A DNA stretch of 64,000 bases from Rubrivivax sp. (GCA_022842305.1 JALHPY010000002.1:1-64000); one strand, 5' to 3'. Positions 20,760-30,643 are shown, counted from the first letter of the stretch. A program made the numbers and translations. The notes: generated by a model not told the origin, from the sequence alone.

Positions 20760-22126
20760 GCACCCCGATCAACCAGGCCCTGGCCGCCGCCCTGCCCACG
20801 CACCCGTCCAGGCTGCCCAGCGGCAGCAGCGTGGCCTACGTGATGAACGGCTTTCCGCGCCTGTCGGAGACCTTCATCGCGCACGAGATCCACCAGCTCG
20901 AACAGGCCGGCATGCGCCTGCGCCTGTTCGTGGTGAAGCGCGAGAACGAGCCCCTGGTGCACCCGGTGGTCGACGCCATCCGCGCACCGCTGACCTACTT
21001 GTCCAAGGCCAGTTCGCTGTCGGGCACCACGCTCACTGGCTGGCTGCGCCGCAACCTGCCCACCTTTGCGCCCTTCCACCTGCGGCTGCTGGCGCGCCAC
21101 CCGTTGCGCTACCTGCGCACGCTGGGCTCGGCCGTGGCGCTGACGCGGCAACACTGGCCGCGCAAGGTGTTCATCAAGGAATTCCTGCAGGCCGGCGAGA
21201 TCGCCGCCACGGTGCTGGCCGATGGCACGGTGCAGCACCTGCACGGCCACTTCTGCCACGGCGTTGCCACCATCACCTGGTTTGCCAGCCAGCTGAGCGG
21301 CATACCCTTCAGCTTTACCGCGCACGCCAAGGACATCTACCAGGCCGAGCTCAACCCGGGCGACCTGCTCGAGCGCAAGCTGGGCGCGGCGCGCTTCGTC
21401 GCCACCTGCACCTGCGCCAACGCCGGCGTGCTGCGCGCGCGCCACGTGCGCCCGGATGAAGTGCACACCATCTACCACGGGCTGGATACCGACTACTTCT
21501 CGCCCGTCCAGCGCAGCACACCGCCGGTGGTGCCCATGATCCTGGCCGTGGGCCGGCTGGTCGAGAAGAAGGGCTTCGACCAGCTCATCGCCGCCTGCGC
21601 GCTGCTCAAGCGGCGTGGCGTGCACTTCAGCTGTGCCATCGTGGGCGAGAGCGGCAGCGCCGCCGACGCGCTGCGCGCGCAGATCACCGGGCTGGATCTG
21701 CAGGACACCGTGCTGCTGCGCGGCGCCGTCACGCAAGAGAAGCTGCGCGACATCTACCGCGGCGCGCACCTCTTTGCCCTGCCCTGCCAGATCATGGAAG
21801 ACGGCGACCGCGACGGTTTCCCCAACGTGCTGGCCGAGGCCATGGCCATGGGCGTGCCGGTGGTGTCCACCGCGATCTCGGGCATCCCCGAGATGATCGA
21901 CGACGGCGTGCACGGCCTGCTGGTGCAGCCGCGCGACCCCGCCGCCCTGGCCGATGCGCTGCAGCGCGTGCTGACCGACGCCGCTCTGCACCAGGCCCTG
22001 GCCCGTGCCGGCCGTGAGCGCATCTGCGAACGCTTCGACTCGCGCCGCACCACCCTGGCCCTGCGCGACCTGTTCCTGGCCCAGCTGGCGCAGCGCCAGC
22101 GCCTGCGCCAAGAGGCCACGGCATGA
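20756..22126 (+). CDS. GT4 family glycosyltransferase, glycan cluster gene 3
   Basis: The 456-residue protein is a paralogue of gene 2. It has AYVMNGFPRLSETFIAHEI at the N-terminus, then VGRLVEKKGFDQLIAAC, EDGDRDGFPNVLAEAMAMGVPVV and SGIPEMIDDGVHGLLV in the donor-binding half. The conserved HGHFCHGVATITWFAS corresponds to the HSHF segment of gene 2. The start at 20756 forms an ATGA overlap with gene 2, so translation is probably coupled. Two successive GT4 enzymes suggest at least two linkages to related sugars. Confidence 0.9.
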   Translation: MSTPINQALAAALPTHPSRLPSGSSVAYVMNGFPRLSETFIAHEIHQLEQAGMRLRLFVVKRENEPLVHPVVDAIRAPLTYLSKASSLSGTTLTGWLRRNLPTFAPFHLRLLARHPLRYLRTLGSAVALTRQHWPRKVFIKEFLQAGEIAATVLADGTVQHLHGHFCHGVATITWFASQLSGIPFSFTAHAKDIYQAELNPGDLLERKLGAARFVATCTCANAGVLRARHVRPDEVHTIYHGLDTDYFSPVQRSTPPVVPMILAVGRLVEKKGFDQLIAACALLKRRGVHFSCAIVGESGSAADALRAQITGLDLQDTVLLRGAVTQEKLRDIYRGAHLFALPCQIMEDGDRDGFPNVLAEAMAMGVPVVSTAISGIPEMIDDGVHGLLVQPRDPAALADALQRVLTDAALHQALARAGRERICERFDSRRTTLALRDLFLAQLAQRQRLRQEATA

Positions 22127-24165
22127 GCCTTGAGCCCCCAGAGAGCATCTACCTGCCGCCCTGGGCCGGCCTGGACGACGCCGCGCTGCTGGCGCACTTT
22201 CGCGGCCCGCGCGGGGTGTCGTACTACCCGGTGGCAGACCCCGAAGAAGTGAAGCCCGCGAAGATCGACGCGCTGCTGCAAGGCCTCTTCGAATTCAACG
22301 GCGAGACGCACGCGTTGGCCGAGCCGATCGACTGGCTCAGCAACCCCAGTGCCGACGTCGAGTGGCACATCCTGCTGCACAAGTTCTATTACGCCGTGGG
22401 CCTGGGCCTGGCCTGGCAACGCAGCGCCGACCCCGCCTACCTGCGCCGCTGGGTCGCGCTGATCGACGGCTGGATGCAGGTCACGCCGCTGGGCTTCATC
22501 GCCGCCGACGTGACCGGCCGGCGCGTGCAGAACTGGATCTACAGCCTGCACCTGCTGGTCGGCCATTCGGCCCACGACAGCACGCCGCTGATCCCGGCCG
22601 ACTTTCACCGCCGGCTGCTGCAGTCTCTGCACGACCAGGTCGAGTTCCTGTGCGCCAACCTCACGCCCAAGCGCAACCACCGCACGCTGGAGCTGTACGC
22701 CATCTTCCTGGCCGGGGTGGTGTTCCCCGAGATGCGGCGCTCGGCGCACTGGCGCGCCTTTGCGCTGGAGCAGACCGTGGCCAACCTGGCCGCCGACCTG
22801 CTGAGCGACGGCGTGCACTGCGAGCTGTCCACCGACTACCACCACCTGGTGCTGAAGAACGCGCTCAACTTCCGCCGCCTGGCCGCGCTCAATGGCGTGG
22901 CCGTTCCGCAATCCTTTGACCAGGTGCTGCAGCGTGGGCTGGAGTTCAGCCTGCACGCGCACAAGCCCGACGGCATCGTGCCCAGCCTGTCGGATGGCGA
23001 CGCCCGCGGCTTTCTCGACCTGCTGGCCCAAGGCGCCGAGCTGTTCGGCCGCGCCGACATGCTGTATGTGGCCACACAGGGCCGGCAGGGCACGGCGCCG
23101 GCGCAGCGCGTGGCGCATTTCGACGCCAGCGGCTACAGCATCGTGCGCAGTGGCTGGGGCCAGGGCGCCACGCCCTACGCCGACGAACACTACCTGGTCT
23201 TCGACCACGGCCCGCTGGGCGAAGGCAACCACGGCCACTTCGACTGCCTGAGCTTCGAGTTGGCAGCGCATGGCCGCTCGCTCATCGTCGACCCCGGCCG
23301 CTACACCTACAGCGAGGCCGTGAACCCGGCCGACGGCATCAACTGGCGCGTGCGCTTCCGCGGCACGGCGGTGCACAACACCGTGTGCGTGGACGGCCGC
23401 CAGCAGACGAGCTACCTGCCCAAGGCCATCAAGCCGGGCACGCGCCACGCCATCGGCACGGTGCGCCACAAGATCAGCGGCCCGGCGCCCGAGGCCCGCC
23501 TGCTGGAGCAGCGCCAGGGCGCCACGCTGGACCTGGTGCACGGCCAGGCGCGCAGCCACGAATACGACGCGGTGCACGAGCGCTGCATCGCCTTCGTCGA
23601 CCGGCGCTACTGGATCGTCAGCGACTGGCTGCGTGCCGAAACCCAGCACGACTACCGGCTCAACTTCCAGCTCGGCATACAGGCCCAGGGCCAGGCGCGA
23701 CTGGAGTGGGACCACGGCTGGCGCATGTCCAGCCCGGGGCTTGTTCTGCTGCAGCCGCAGCGCAAGGGCGTGCACACGCGCCTGGTGCGGAGCTGGGTTT
23801 CTGCGCGCTACGGCGACAAGCAGGCCGCCCCGGCGCTGCAGTCCACGCTGCGTGCACGCAACGCCGATTTCGACAGCGTGCTGCTGCCCTGGCAGGGCAG
23901 CGAACCGGCCTGCCGGCTGGAAGAAGTGGCGGTGGAAGGCGGCCCGGCGGCACTGCGCATCACGTTGCAGGTGGATGGCCGGGAGGTCACCGACCACTGG
24001 TTCCATGCGCGCGGCGCGCAAGCCGAGCAATGGCGCATCGCCGGTTTCACGTTCAGCGGCCGCTGGGCCTGGTGGCGCGTGGGCGCCGACGATCGCCTGC
24101 TGGCCGCGCAATCGCATGAAGGCGCCAGCCTGCCGCTGGCCCTGACCGCGCTGGAGCCGGTATGA
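22123..24165 (+). CDS. heparinase II/III-like protein, glycan cluster gene 4
   Basis: The 680-residue protein has an N-terminal alpha/alpha-toroid region with KRNHRTLELYAIFLAG (about residues 185-200) and ELSTDYHHLVLKNAL. These are the places where Asn/His and Tyr catalytic residues lie in heparinase II/III lyases. The C-terminal beta domain has NHGHFDCLSFEL, LIVDPGRYTYSE and TAVHNTVCVDG, typical of PF07940. Known members cleave uronic-acid-containing polysaccharides. No signal peptide is present, so it seems cytoplasmic, which is unusual for a lyase; it might act on the nascent glycan or have another role. It overlaps both neighbours by 4 nt. Confidence 0.85.
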   Translation: MSLEPPESIYLPPWAGLDDAALLAHFRGPRGVSYYPVADPEEVKPAKIDALLQGLFEFNGETHALAEPIDWLSNPSADVEWHILLHKFYYAVGLGLAWQRSADPAYLRRWVALIDGWMQVTPLGFIAADVTGRRVQNWIYSLHLLVGHSAHDSTPLIPADFHRRLLQSLHDQVEFLCANLTPKRNHRTLELYAIFLAGVVFPEMRRSAHWRAFALEQTVANLAADLLSDGVHCELSTDYHHLVLKNALNFRRLAALNGVAVPQSFDQVLQRGLEFSLHAHKPDGIVPSLSDGDARGFLDLLAQGAELFGRADMLYVATQGRQGTAPAQRVAHFDASGYSIVRSGWGQGATPYADEHYLVFDHGPLGEGNHGHFDCLSFELAAHGRSLIVDPGRYTYSEAVNPADGINWRVRFRGTAVHNTVCVDGRQQTSYLPKAIKPGTRHAIGTVRHKISGPAPEARLLEQRQGATLDLVHGQARSHEYDAVHERCIAFVDRRYWIVSDWLRAETQHDYRLNFQLGIQAQGQARLEWDHGWRMSSPGLVLLQPQRKGVHTRLVRSWVSARYGDKQAAPALQSTLRARNADFDSVLLPWQGSEPACRLEEVAVEGGPAALRITLQVDGREVTDHWFHARGAQAEQWRIAGFTFSGRWAWWRVGADDRLLAAQSHEGASLPLALTALEPV

Positions 24166-25562
24166 GCACCACCCTGCCGCAAGACCCGCAACTGCCACAG
24201 CTGCCCACGGCGCTGGACGGCGCGGCCATGGCGCCGGTGTTCGCCGGCATGCTGCGGGGACCTGAGCTGCTGAGCTGCGAGGTCGACCGCGTCAAGTACC
24301 GGCCGGGTCGCAGCTGCAGCGTGAGCTACCGGCTGCGCCTGCTGGACGCGCAGCGCGGCGAGTTCGAGCAGCGTGTTTCGGCTCGCTTCTGCAGCGGTGG
24401 CGACGCGCAACGCCGCTTCGAGCAGGCCGGCCAGCGCGGCGGGCGCCAGTCGCCGGCCGGGCCCGCGCTGCAGCACGACGCGGCGCTGGACATGATGGCC
24501 TGGTGGCTGCCCAACGACCCCAAGCTGGAGGCGCTGGCCCTGCTGTGCAACGACGCCGAACTGCGCCGGCGCAGCCTGGGCGAGGTGGTGGCCCTGCTCA
24601 CCGGCGGCCGCGGTCGCCTGCTCGAGCACCGCACGACCCTGGTGCAGGTGGTGCCCGAGCTGCGCGTGTGCGCGCGCGTCGAGCTCACGCTGCAGGACGA
24701 GCCCGGCGCGCCCACGCTCCAGCGCACGCTCTACGTCAAGGCCGACGTCGAGCGCAGCGGCGCACAAACCCGCGCCGTGATGCAGGCGCTGAGCAACAGC
24801 CCGGCCCAGGCCGCCGGGCGGCTGAGCACGCCGCGCTCGCTGCTGTGGCAGGCCGACACGGGGCTGCACTGGATCTCGGCCCTGCCCGGCCGGCCGCTGC
24901 TGGAAGACGACCCGCAGATCCGCGCCGCATCTTCCATGCGCGTGGCACGCCAGCTGGCGCTGCTGCACGCCACGCCAGTGCCGGCCGGCCCGCGCGTGCT
25001 CGACCTGGCCGCGCTGCGCGCGCAGCGCGCCAAGGCGGTGGCCCTGCTGGCCCAGGTGCAACCCGCCTGGCAGCCGCTGCTCACGCGCCTGGCCGACGCG
25101 CTGCAGGCCGGCGAGCACCTGCTCGACGGCATGCCCCTGGCCACGCTGCACGGCGACCTGCACCCCAACAACATCCTGGTCGACGCACGCAACGGCAGCT
25201 GGCGCCAGGCCTTCATCGACCTGGACGACGTGCAACAAGGGCCGGCCGTGCTCGAAGTGGGCGGCTGGATCGCCGACGCCTACTACCGCGGCATCCTCGA
25301 TGGCCACGCGCCGGCCGCGGTGTCGGCCTCGGCCGACCTGTTCCTGGCGGCGTACGTGCAGGCCGCGGGCCAGCCCTTGGACGCCGCGGCGCTGGCCTGG
25401 GGCGCGGCCCACCACCTGCTGTGCCGCCGCGCCTGCGGCGGCGTGGCCAACCTGAAGCCTGGCCGCTTTGCCGCCGTGCCGGCGCTGCTGGAGCTGGCCC
25501 TGACCATCGCGCGTTCGGGCTCGGTGGACGCGGCGCTCAACGACGCCAGCGAGGCCGCATGA
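24162..25562 (+). CDS. aminoglycoside-phosphotransferase-fold protein, glycan cluster gene 5
   Basis: The 466-residue product has an APH/choline-kinase-type C-lobe with LHGDLHPNNILVD near residue 330, where Asp and Asn are the catalytic and metal ligands. AFIDLDDVQQGPAVLEVG follows as the second metal Asp region. The N-terminal half has YRPGRSCSVSYRLRL and a WWLPNDPK segment that is also found in gene 6. Kinases of this fold include sugar-1-kinases such as maltokinase, so a role in phosphorylating a sugar or glycan is possible, but no substrate can be named. It overlaps both neighbours by 4 nt. Confidence 0.75.
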   Translation: MSTTLPQDPQLPQLPTALDGAAMAPVFAGMLRGPELLSCEVDRVKYRPGRSCSVSYRLRLLDAQRGEFEQRVSARFCSGGDAQRRFEQAGQRGGRQSPAGPALQHDAALDMMAWWLPNDPKLEALALLCNDAELRRRSLGEVVALLTGGRGRLLEHRTTLVQVVPELRVCARVELTLQDEPGAPTLQRTLYVKADVERSGAQTRAVMQALSNSPAQAAGRLSTPRSLLWQADTGLHWISALPGRPLLEDDPQIRAASSMRVARQLALLHATPVPAGPRVLDLAALRAQRAKAVALLAQVQPAWQPLLTRLADALQAGEHLLDGMPLATLHGDLHPNNILVDARNGSWRQAFIDLDDVQQGPAVLEVGGWIADAYYRGILDGHAPAAVSASADLFLAAYVQAAGQPLDAAALAWGAAHHLLCRRACGGVANLKPGRFAAVPALLELALTIARSGSVDAALNDASEAA

Positions 25563-26929
25563 TGGCCACCGATCAGGGCGGCGCGGCGGCCGTGCCCGGC
25601 ACCGACGCCCTGCCGCTGGACCAGTACAGCGACGCCGTCGCCATGCTGCCGCTGCTGCAGGCACAGCTGCCCGGCTTTGGCGACGGCGGCCTGCGCATCA
25701 CCGGCATTCGCGTGCATGCGGCGCGCCGCAGCACCTCGCGCGAGCGCAACCCCGTTCCCTTGAGCCTGTGCTACGAGCTGCAGGTGAGCGACACGCTGAC
25801 CGGCCGCAGCGGCACGCAGACCTGCTTTGCGCAGGTCTACCGGCCCGGCCTGGCCCAGGTAGCGCATGCCCGCGTCGATGCCCGCCAGCTGGAGCGCCCG
25901 GCCTTCGGTGAGCCACTGGTGTTGCTGCCGGCGCTGAACCTGCTGCTGTGGGCCCTGCCCAACGACCCCGACATGCCGCACCTGCCTGCGCTGCTGGACC
26001 CGGCGCGCGCGCTGCAGGCGCTGCCCCCGGCCTGCGGCGCCGAGGTCGGCGACACACTGCAGGTCGAACTGCTGCGCTACGCGCCACAACGCCGCGCCAC
26101 GCTGCGTTACACCCTGGCGGCCGGCAACGAACGGCCCGAGCGAGCCGTGTACGCCAAGACCTTCTTCGACCAGCGCGCGCGCGACATCCACCAGCGCTTC
26201 GACTACTTCTGGCAACTGGCGCAGCGCGACCCGCAAGCGCCGCTGGTGGCCGAGCCCCTGGGCTACGACGCTGCCACCCACAGCGTCTGGCAGGCCAGCG
26301 CGCAAGGCCTGCCGCTGCTGCAGGCGCTGGCCACCCCGCAGGCGCCGCAACTGATGGAACGCGTGGCGCAGGCGCTGGCGCTGCTGCATGCCGCGCCCCT
26401 GCAACCCAGCGCGGACGCCGCGCCGCACTCGGTGCCGCACTGGCTGGCCGAGGTGAGCCGGCGGCGCAACAAGCTCGACCGCATCAAGCCTGCGCTGGCC
26501 GAGCGCACGGCGCGCATCGCCGCCACCCTCACCGCCCAGGCGGCGCGGCCCGCGCAGCGCCCGCTGAGCCTGATCCACGGCGATTGCCATCCTGACCAGC
26601 TATGGGTGCACGAAGGCCGCATCGTGCTCTTCGACTTCGACGAGTTCACCTTGGGCGACCCCATGGAAGACCTGGCCAGCTTCGTGCTGAAGCTCGAACA
26701 GGCCGATCTGCCCGAAACCCTGGGCCGCACGCTGGTGCGCGCCTACGCGGCCGCCGCGCCGCAACGCTTCAACGCCCAGAGCCTGGCCTGGCACCTGGCC
26801 ATCCAGAGCCTGCTGCAGGTCAGCCGCGCCTTCATCTTCCAGCGGCCGGGCTGGGCCGAAGAGCTGGAGCGCCGGCTCGCCGCCGCCGAAACCCGCACCC
26901 TGGCGCTGCAGCTTTCGCACCCCGCATGA
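25559..26929 (+). CDS. aminoglycoside-phosphotransferase-fold protein, glycan cluster gene 6
   Basis: The 456-residue protein is a divergent paralogue of gene 5. It shares the LPND segment (WALPNDPD) and the RYAPQRRATLRYTL motif in the N-terminal half. Its catalytic loop is IHGDCHPDQLWV, so the expected Asn five residues after the catalytic Asp is Gln. The second metal site LFDFDEFTLGDPMEDLASF is intact. It may have changed metal geometry, or act together with gene 5. The start at 25559 gives a 4-nt overlap with gene 5; a second ATG follows immediately. The ORF-track start at 24503 lies inside gene 5 and is rejected. Confidence 0.75.
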   Translation: MMATDQGGAAAVPGTDALPLDQYSDAVAMLPLLQAQLPGFGDGGLRITGIRVHAARRSTSRERNPVPLSLCYELQVSDTLTGRSGTQTCFAQVYRPGLAQVAHARVDARQLERPAFGEPLVLLPALNLLLWALPNDPDMPHLPALLDPARALQALPPACGAEVGDTLQVELLRYAPQRRATLRYTLAAGNERPERAVYAKTFFDQRARDIHQRFDYFWQLAQRDPQAPLVAEPLGYDAATHSVWQASAQGLPLLQALATPQAPQLMERVAQALALLHAAPLQPSADAAPHSVPHWLAEVSRRRNKLDRIKPALAERTARIAATLTAQAARPAQRPLSLIHGDCHPDQLWVHEGRIVLFDFDEFTLGDPMEDLASFVLKLEQADLPETLGRTLVRAYAAAAPQRFNAQSLAWHLAIQSLLQVSRAFIFQRPGWAEELERRLAAAETRTLALQLSHPA

Positions 26930-28713
26930 AGAGCCTGCGTTCATCCCCCCTGGGCAAGGTCATCAGCGACTGCCTGCAGGCCCAGCGCGGCAGCGTGCTG
27001 CTGGCCTGCCTGTGCCTGCTGGGCGTGATCGCCATGGACCTGATCGCGCCCTGGCCGCTGAAGGTGGTGTTCGACCACCTGCTGCTGCCGCACCCGCTGC
27101 CGCCGGCGCTGTCGCCGCTGCAAGGCCTGCTGGCCATGGGCACCTGGCCGGCGCTGCTGGCCATGGCCGGCGCCATCGCGGCCATTGCGCTGCTGGCGGG
27201 CGTGTTCTCGTACCTGCAGTTGTTCACCACCGCCAAGATCGGCTACATCATCACCTACCGGCTGCGCAGCCAGCTGTTTTCGCACCTGCAGCGCCTGTCG
27301 CTGGCCTATCACCGCGGCAGCCGCAGCGGCGAGTTGCTGACCAAGGTGGCCAGCGACACCAACCAGCTGCGCGACATGTTCGCCGACTGGGCACTGAGCT
27401 TCGCCGCCCAGCTGCTGACCCTGATCACCATGCTGGGCGTGATGTTCTGGCTGAACTGGCGCCTGGCCGCCGTGGTCACGGCCACGCTGCTGCCGCTGAT
27501 GGGGGTGATCTACTTTCTCAACAAGCGCGTCAAGGAATCGGTGCGCGACCAGCGCAAGTACGAAGGCCGCATGACCTCGCGCCTGAACGAGGTGCTGTCG
27601 TCGATTGCGCTGGTGCAGGCCTTCGGCCGCCAGACCTATGAAGAGGGCCGCTTCGAGGCCGAGATCAAGGCCCACTATGAAAGCGGCATGCGCAGCACAC
27701 GCACGGCCGGCGCCATCACCAAGGCCATCGCCGTGGTGTGCGCCAGCGGCACCGCGGCCACCGTGCTGCTGGGCGCGCAGCAGGTGCTGGCCGGCAAGCT
27801 GACGCCGGGCGAGCTGCTCATCTTCCTGGCCTACGTGGGCAGCCTGTTCAAGCCGGTACGCGACCTGGGCAAGCTCTCGGCCAAGTTCTCGCGCGCCGCG
27901 GTCAGCGCGCAGCGCGTCAACCAGATCCTGGAGACCGCGCCCGAGATCGACGACGCGCCCGACGCCATCGACATCGGCCGCCCGGCCGGCGAGATCGTGT
28001 TCGAGGACGTCTGCTTCGGCTACGCCGAAGGGCGCCCGGTGCTGGACGGGGTGTCGCTGCGCATCGCCGCGGGCGAGCGCGTGGCCCTGGTCGGGCCTTC
28101 GGGGTCGGGCAAGTCGACGCTGCTGTCGCTGCTGCTGCGCCTGTACGAGCCCAGCAGCGGCCGCATCCTGATCGATGGCATCGACATCCGCCGCTTCACG
28201 CGCGAAAGCCTGCGCCGTGCCATCGGCATCGTGCCGCAGGAGAACATGCTGTTCGCCGTGTCGGTGCGCGAGAACATCGCCTACGGCCACCCGCAGGCCA
28301 CGCCCGAAGAGATCGAAGAGGCCGCGCGACATGCGCGCGCTCACGAGTTCGTGGTGGACCTGCCCGAGGGCTACGACACCGAGGTGGGCGAACGCGGGGG
28401 CAATCTTTCAGGCGGCCAGCGCCAGCGCCTGTGCCTGGCGCGTGCGCTGGTCAAGGCGCCGTCCATCCTGGTGATGGACGAGCCCACGGCATCGGTCGAC
28501 GCGGTCTCGGCCCGGCTCATGACCGAGGCCGTGGCCCGCGTGCACCGCAACCGCACGCTCATCACCATCTCGCACGAGTACTCCGACATGTCCACCTACG
28601 ACCGCATCTTCGTGCTCGAACAGGGCCGGCTGGTCGAATCGGGCGCGCACGACGCGCTGATCCAGGCGCGCGGGCCCTACCTGGCCCTGGTGGAGCGCCG
28701 CCATGCCGTCTGA
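26926..28713 (+). CDS. ABC exporter, fused membrane and ATPase domains, glycan cluster gene 7
   Basis: The 595-residue half-transporter of the MsbA/HlyB type should work as a homodimer in the inner membrane. The membrane domain (about residues 20-320) includes hydrophobic segments such as LLACLCLLGVIAMDLIA and ALLAMAGAIAAIALLAGV. The ATPase has Walker A GPSGSGKST near residue 392, the LSGGQRQR signature, Walker B ILVMDEPTASVD and the switch His in TISHEY. All catalytic residues are present. In a cluster without Wzx it is the obvious candidate to move the glycan or lipid-linked glycan out of the cytoplasm. It overlaps gene 6 by 4 nt and gene 8 by 11 nt. Confidence 0.92.
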   Translation: MKSLRSSPLGKVISDCLQAQRGSVLLACLCLLGVIAMDLIAPWPLKVVFDHLLLPHPLPPALSPLQGLLAMGTWPALLAMAGAIAAIALLAGVFSYLQLFTTAKIGYIITYRLRSQLFSHLQRLSLAYHRGSRSGELLTKVASDTNQLRDMFADWALSFAAQLLTLITMLGVMFWLNWRLAAVVTATLLPLMGVIYFLNKRVKESVRDQRKYEGRMTSRLNEVLSSIALVQAFGRQTYEEGRFEAEIKAHYESGMRSTRTAGAITKAIAVVCASGTAATVLLGAQQVLAGKLTPGELLIFLAYVGSLFKPVRDLGKLSAKFSRAAVSAQRVNQILETAPEIDDAPDAIDIGRPAGEIVFEDVCFGYAEGRPVLDGVSLRIAAGERVALVGPSGSGKSTLLSLLLRLYEPSSGRILIDGIDIRRFTRESLRRAIGIVPQENMLFAVSVRENIAYGHPQATPEEIEEAARHARAHEFVVDLPEGYDTEVGERGGNLSGGQRQRLCLARALVKAPSILVMDEPTASVDAVSARLMTEAVARVHRNRTLITISHEYSDMSTYDRIFVLEQGRLVESGAHDALIQARGPYLALVERRHAV

Positions 28714-29866
28714 GCGCCCGCGCCTGCTGTTCTACTGCCAGCATTCGCTGGGCATTGGGCACCTCACACGCTCGTTCGCACTGGCCACGTCGCTGGCCGA
28801 GCGCTTCCGCGTGGTGTTTCTGAACGGCGGGCGCCTTCCGCCGGGCCTGCCGGTGCCGCGCGACATCGAGATCATCGACCTGCCGCCGCTGGGCATGGAC
28901 GACGGCCACACCCTCATCAGCCGCGATGCCAAGCAGGGTGTTGCGCAGGCCATGGCGCAGCGCCGCACGTTGATTGAAGCTGCTGTGCACGAGCACCGGC
29001 CGGCGGTGGTGCTGGTGGAGCTGTTCCCCTTCGGCCGCAAGAAGTTCGCCGCCGAGATCCTGGCGCTGATGCGCCTGTCCAGGCGCCAGGCCGGCGGCCC
29101 GGCGCGCGTGGTCTGCAGCCTGCGCGACATCCTGGTCGACGCCCGCCCCGACCAGCAGCGCCACGACGACCGCGCGCGCGGCCTCACCGACCGCTATTTC
29201 GACGCCGTGCTGGTGCACGCCGACCCGGCGCTGGCGCGGCTGGAAGACAGCTTCAAGCCCAGCCGCCCGATGCGCACGCCGGTGCACTACACCGGCTACG
29301 TGGTGCCGGCGCGCGCCGCCCAGGCGGCACCGGTGCGCGGCGCGCATCTGCTGGTGTCGGCCGGCGGCGGGATCGTCGGTGACGCGCTGTTCCGGTGTGC
29401 GCTGCAGGCGCGGGCGCTGCTGCCCGAGCCGCCGCCGCTGCGCATCATCGCCGGGCCTTTCCTGCCCGAGGCGCAATGGTTTGCGCTGCAGGCCGCCGTG
29501 CAGGGCCAGCCCGGCGTGGAACTGCTCCGGCAGGTGCCCGACATGGTGGCCGAGATGCGCCAGGCGCGTGCCTCCCTCAGCCAGTGCGGCTACAACACCG
29601 CGCTGGACATCATCGTGGCCCAGGTGCCGGCGCTGGTGGTGCCATATGCCACCGTCACCGAAAACGAGCAGAGCGAGCGCGCCACCCGCCTGGCCGAGCT
29701 GGGCGCGCTGCAGCAGCTGGACCCGGCGCAGCTGGACCCGCAGCACCTGGCCGCCGCGATGCAGGCCCTCCTGCAGTTCACACCGCGCCCCGCCGCATTG
29801 GCGCTGGACGGCGCCGACTGCAGCGCCAGGCTGATCGCGCAACTGCACGCGGAGCGCACGGCATGA
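28703..29866 (+). CDS. MurG-like glycosyltransferase (COG4671 type), glycan cluster gene 8
   Basis: The 387-residue protein starts RLLFYCQHSLGIGHLTRSFALA, the GxGH signature of MurG-like GT-B enzymes, as in genes 1 and 12. LLVSAGGGIVGDALF and SLSQCGYNTALDII in the C-terminal half form the nucleotide-sugar site. PFGRKKFAAEILALM is shared with gene 12 (PFGRRRFKDEILGLV), so these two are closer to each other than to gene 1. It has no signal peptide. It starts inside the ABC exporter gene (11-nt overlap) and overlaps gene 9 by 4 nt. Confidence 0.83.
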   Translation: MPSERPRLLFYCQHSLGIGHLTRSFALATSLAERFRVVFLNGGRLPPGLPVPRDIEIIDLPPLGMDDGHTLISRDAKQGVAQAMAQRRTLIEAAVHEHRPAVVLVELFPFGRKKFAAEILALMRLSRRQAGGPARVVCSLRDILVDARPDQQRHDDRARGLTDRYFDAVLVHADPALARLEDSFKPSRPMRTPVHYTGYVVPARAAQAAPVRGAHLLVSAGGGIVGDALFRCALQARALLPEPPPLRIIAGPFLPEAQWFALQAAVQGQPGVELLRQVPDMVAEMRQARASLSQCGYNTALDIIVAQVPALVVPYATVTENEQSERATRLAELGALQQLDPAQLDPQHLAAAMQALLQFTPRPAALALDGADCSARLIAQLHAERTA

Positions 29867-30627
29867 CCGGCCGCTGGGACGCCCTGATCGCAGCGCTGGA
29901 CGCGGCGCCTGCGCCGGTGGACTTCTTCCTGCGCGACGACGACACCGGCTGGGACGACGCCAGCCTGTTTGCACTGCTCGACTGCACCGGCACCGCCGGC
30001 GTGCCGTTGGACCTGGCGGTGATCCCCCAGGCCACCGGCGTCGCGCTGGCCCGTGCGCTGCGCCTGCGCCACGCCGCGGCGCCGCGCCTGATCGGCCTGC
30101 ACCAGCACGGCTTTGCCCATACCAACCACGAGACCACCGAACGCAAGTGCGAGTTCGGCCCCTCGCGCGCACTCGATGCCCAGCGTGCCGACCTGGCCGC
30201 CGGCCGGGCGCTGCTGCTGGACCGCTTCGGCGACCAGCTCGACCCCTTCTTCACCCCGCCCTGGAACCGCTGCAGCCCTGGCACGCCGGCGCTGCTGGCC
30301 GAGCTGGGCTTTGCCGCGCTGTCGCGCAGCCGCGGCGCGCCGGCCCAGCAGGCGCTGCCAGAACTGCCGGTGGACGTGGATTGGTGCAAGCACCAGCGCC
30401 AGGCGCGCGAAGGGGCCGAGCCCGAAGGCCCGCGCGTGGCGCAAGAACTGGCGCGACGCGTGGCCGCCGGTGGCCCGGTGGGCCTGATGCTCCACCACGC
30501 GGCCATGGACGCGGCCGACCTGGCGCTGCTGGCCGAACTGTTGCCCCTGAGCACCCAGCACCCGCGCGTGCACTGGTGGCCCATGCGCGAACTGCTGGCG
30601 CGCGGCGTCGCAGTAGCTACTTCCTGA
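29863..30627 (+). CDS. polysaccharide-deacetylase-like protein, glycan cluster gene 9
   Basis: The 254-residue product has FFLRDDDTGWDDASL (catalytic Asp pair region), GLHQHGFAHTNHE (His-x3-His metal site) and FFTPPWNRCSP (the Arg-containing motif), in the order of NodB/CE4-like deacetylases. A late LMLHHAAMD supplies the final conserved His region. No signal peptide is seen, so it should act in the cytoplasm, for example removing acetyl groups from an N-acetylated sugar before export. The ATG at 29863 overlaps gene 8 by 4 nt. Activity is inferred from motifs only. Confidence 0.8.
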   Translation: MTGRWDALIAALDAAPAPVDFFLRDDDTGWDDASLFALLDCTGTAGVPLDLAVIPQATGVALARALRLRHAAAPRLIGLHQHGFAHTNHETTERKCEFGPSRALDAQRADLAAGRALLLDRFGDQLDPFFTPPWNRCSPGTPALLAELGFAALSRSRGAPAQQALPELPVDVDWCKHQRQAREGAEPEGPRVAQELARRVAAGGPVGLMLHHAAMDAADLALLAELLPLSTQHPRVHWWPMRELLARGVAVATS

Positions 30628-30643
30628 TCGAAAGCCTGCCGTG

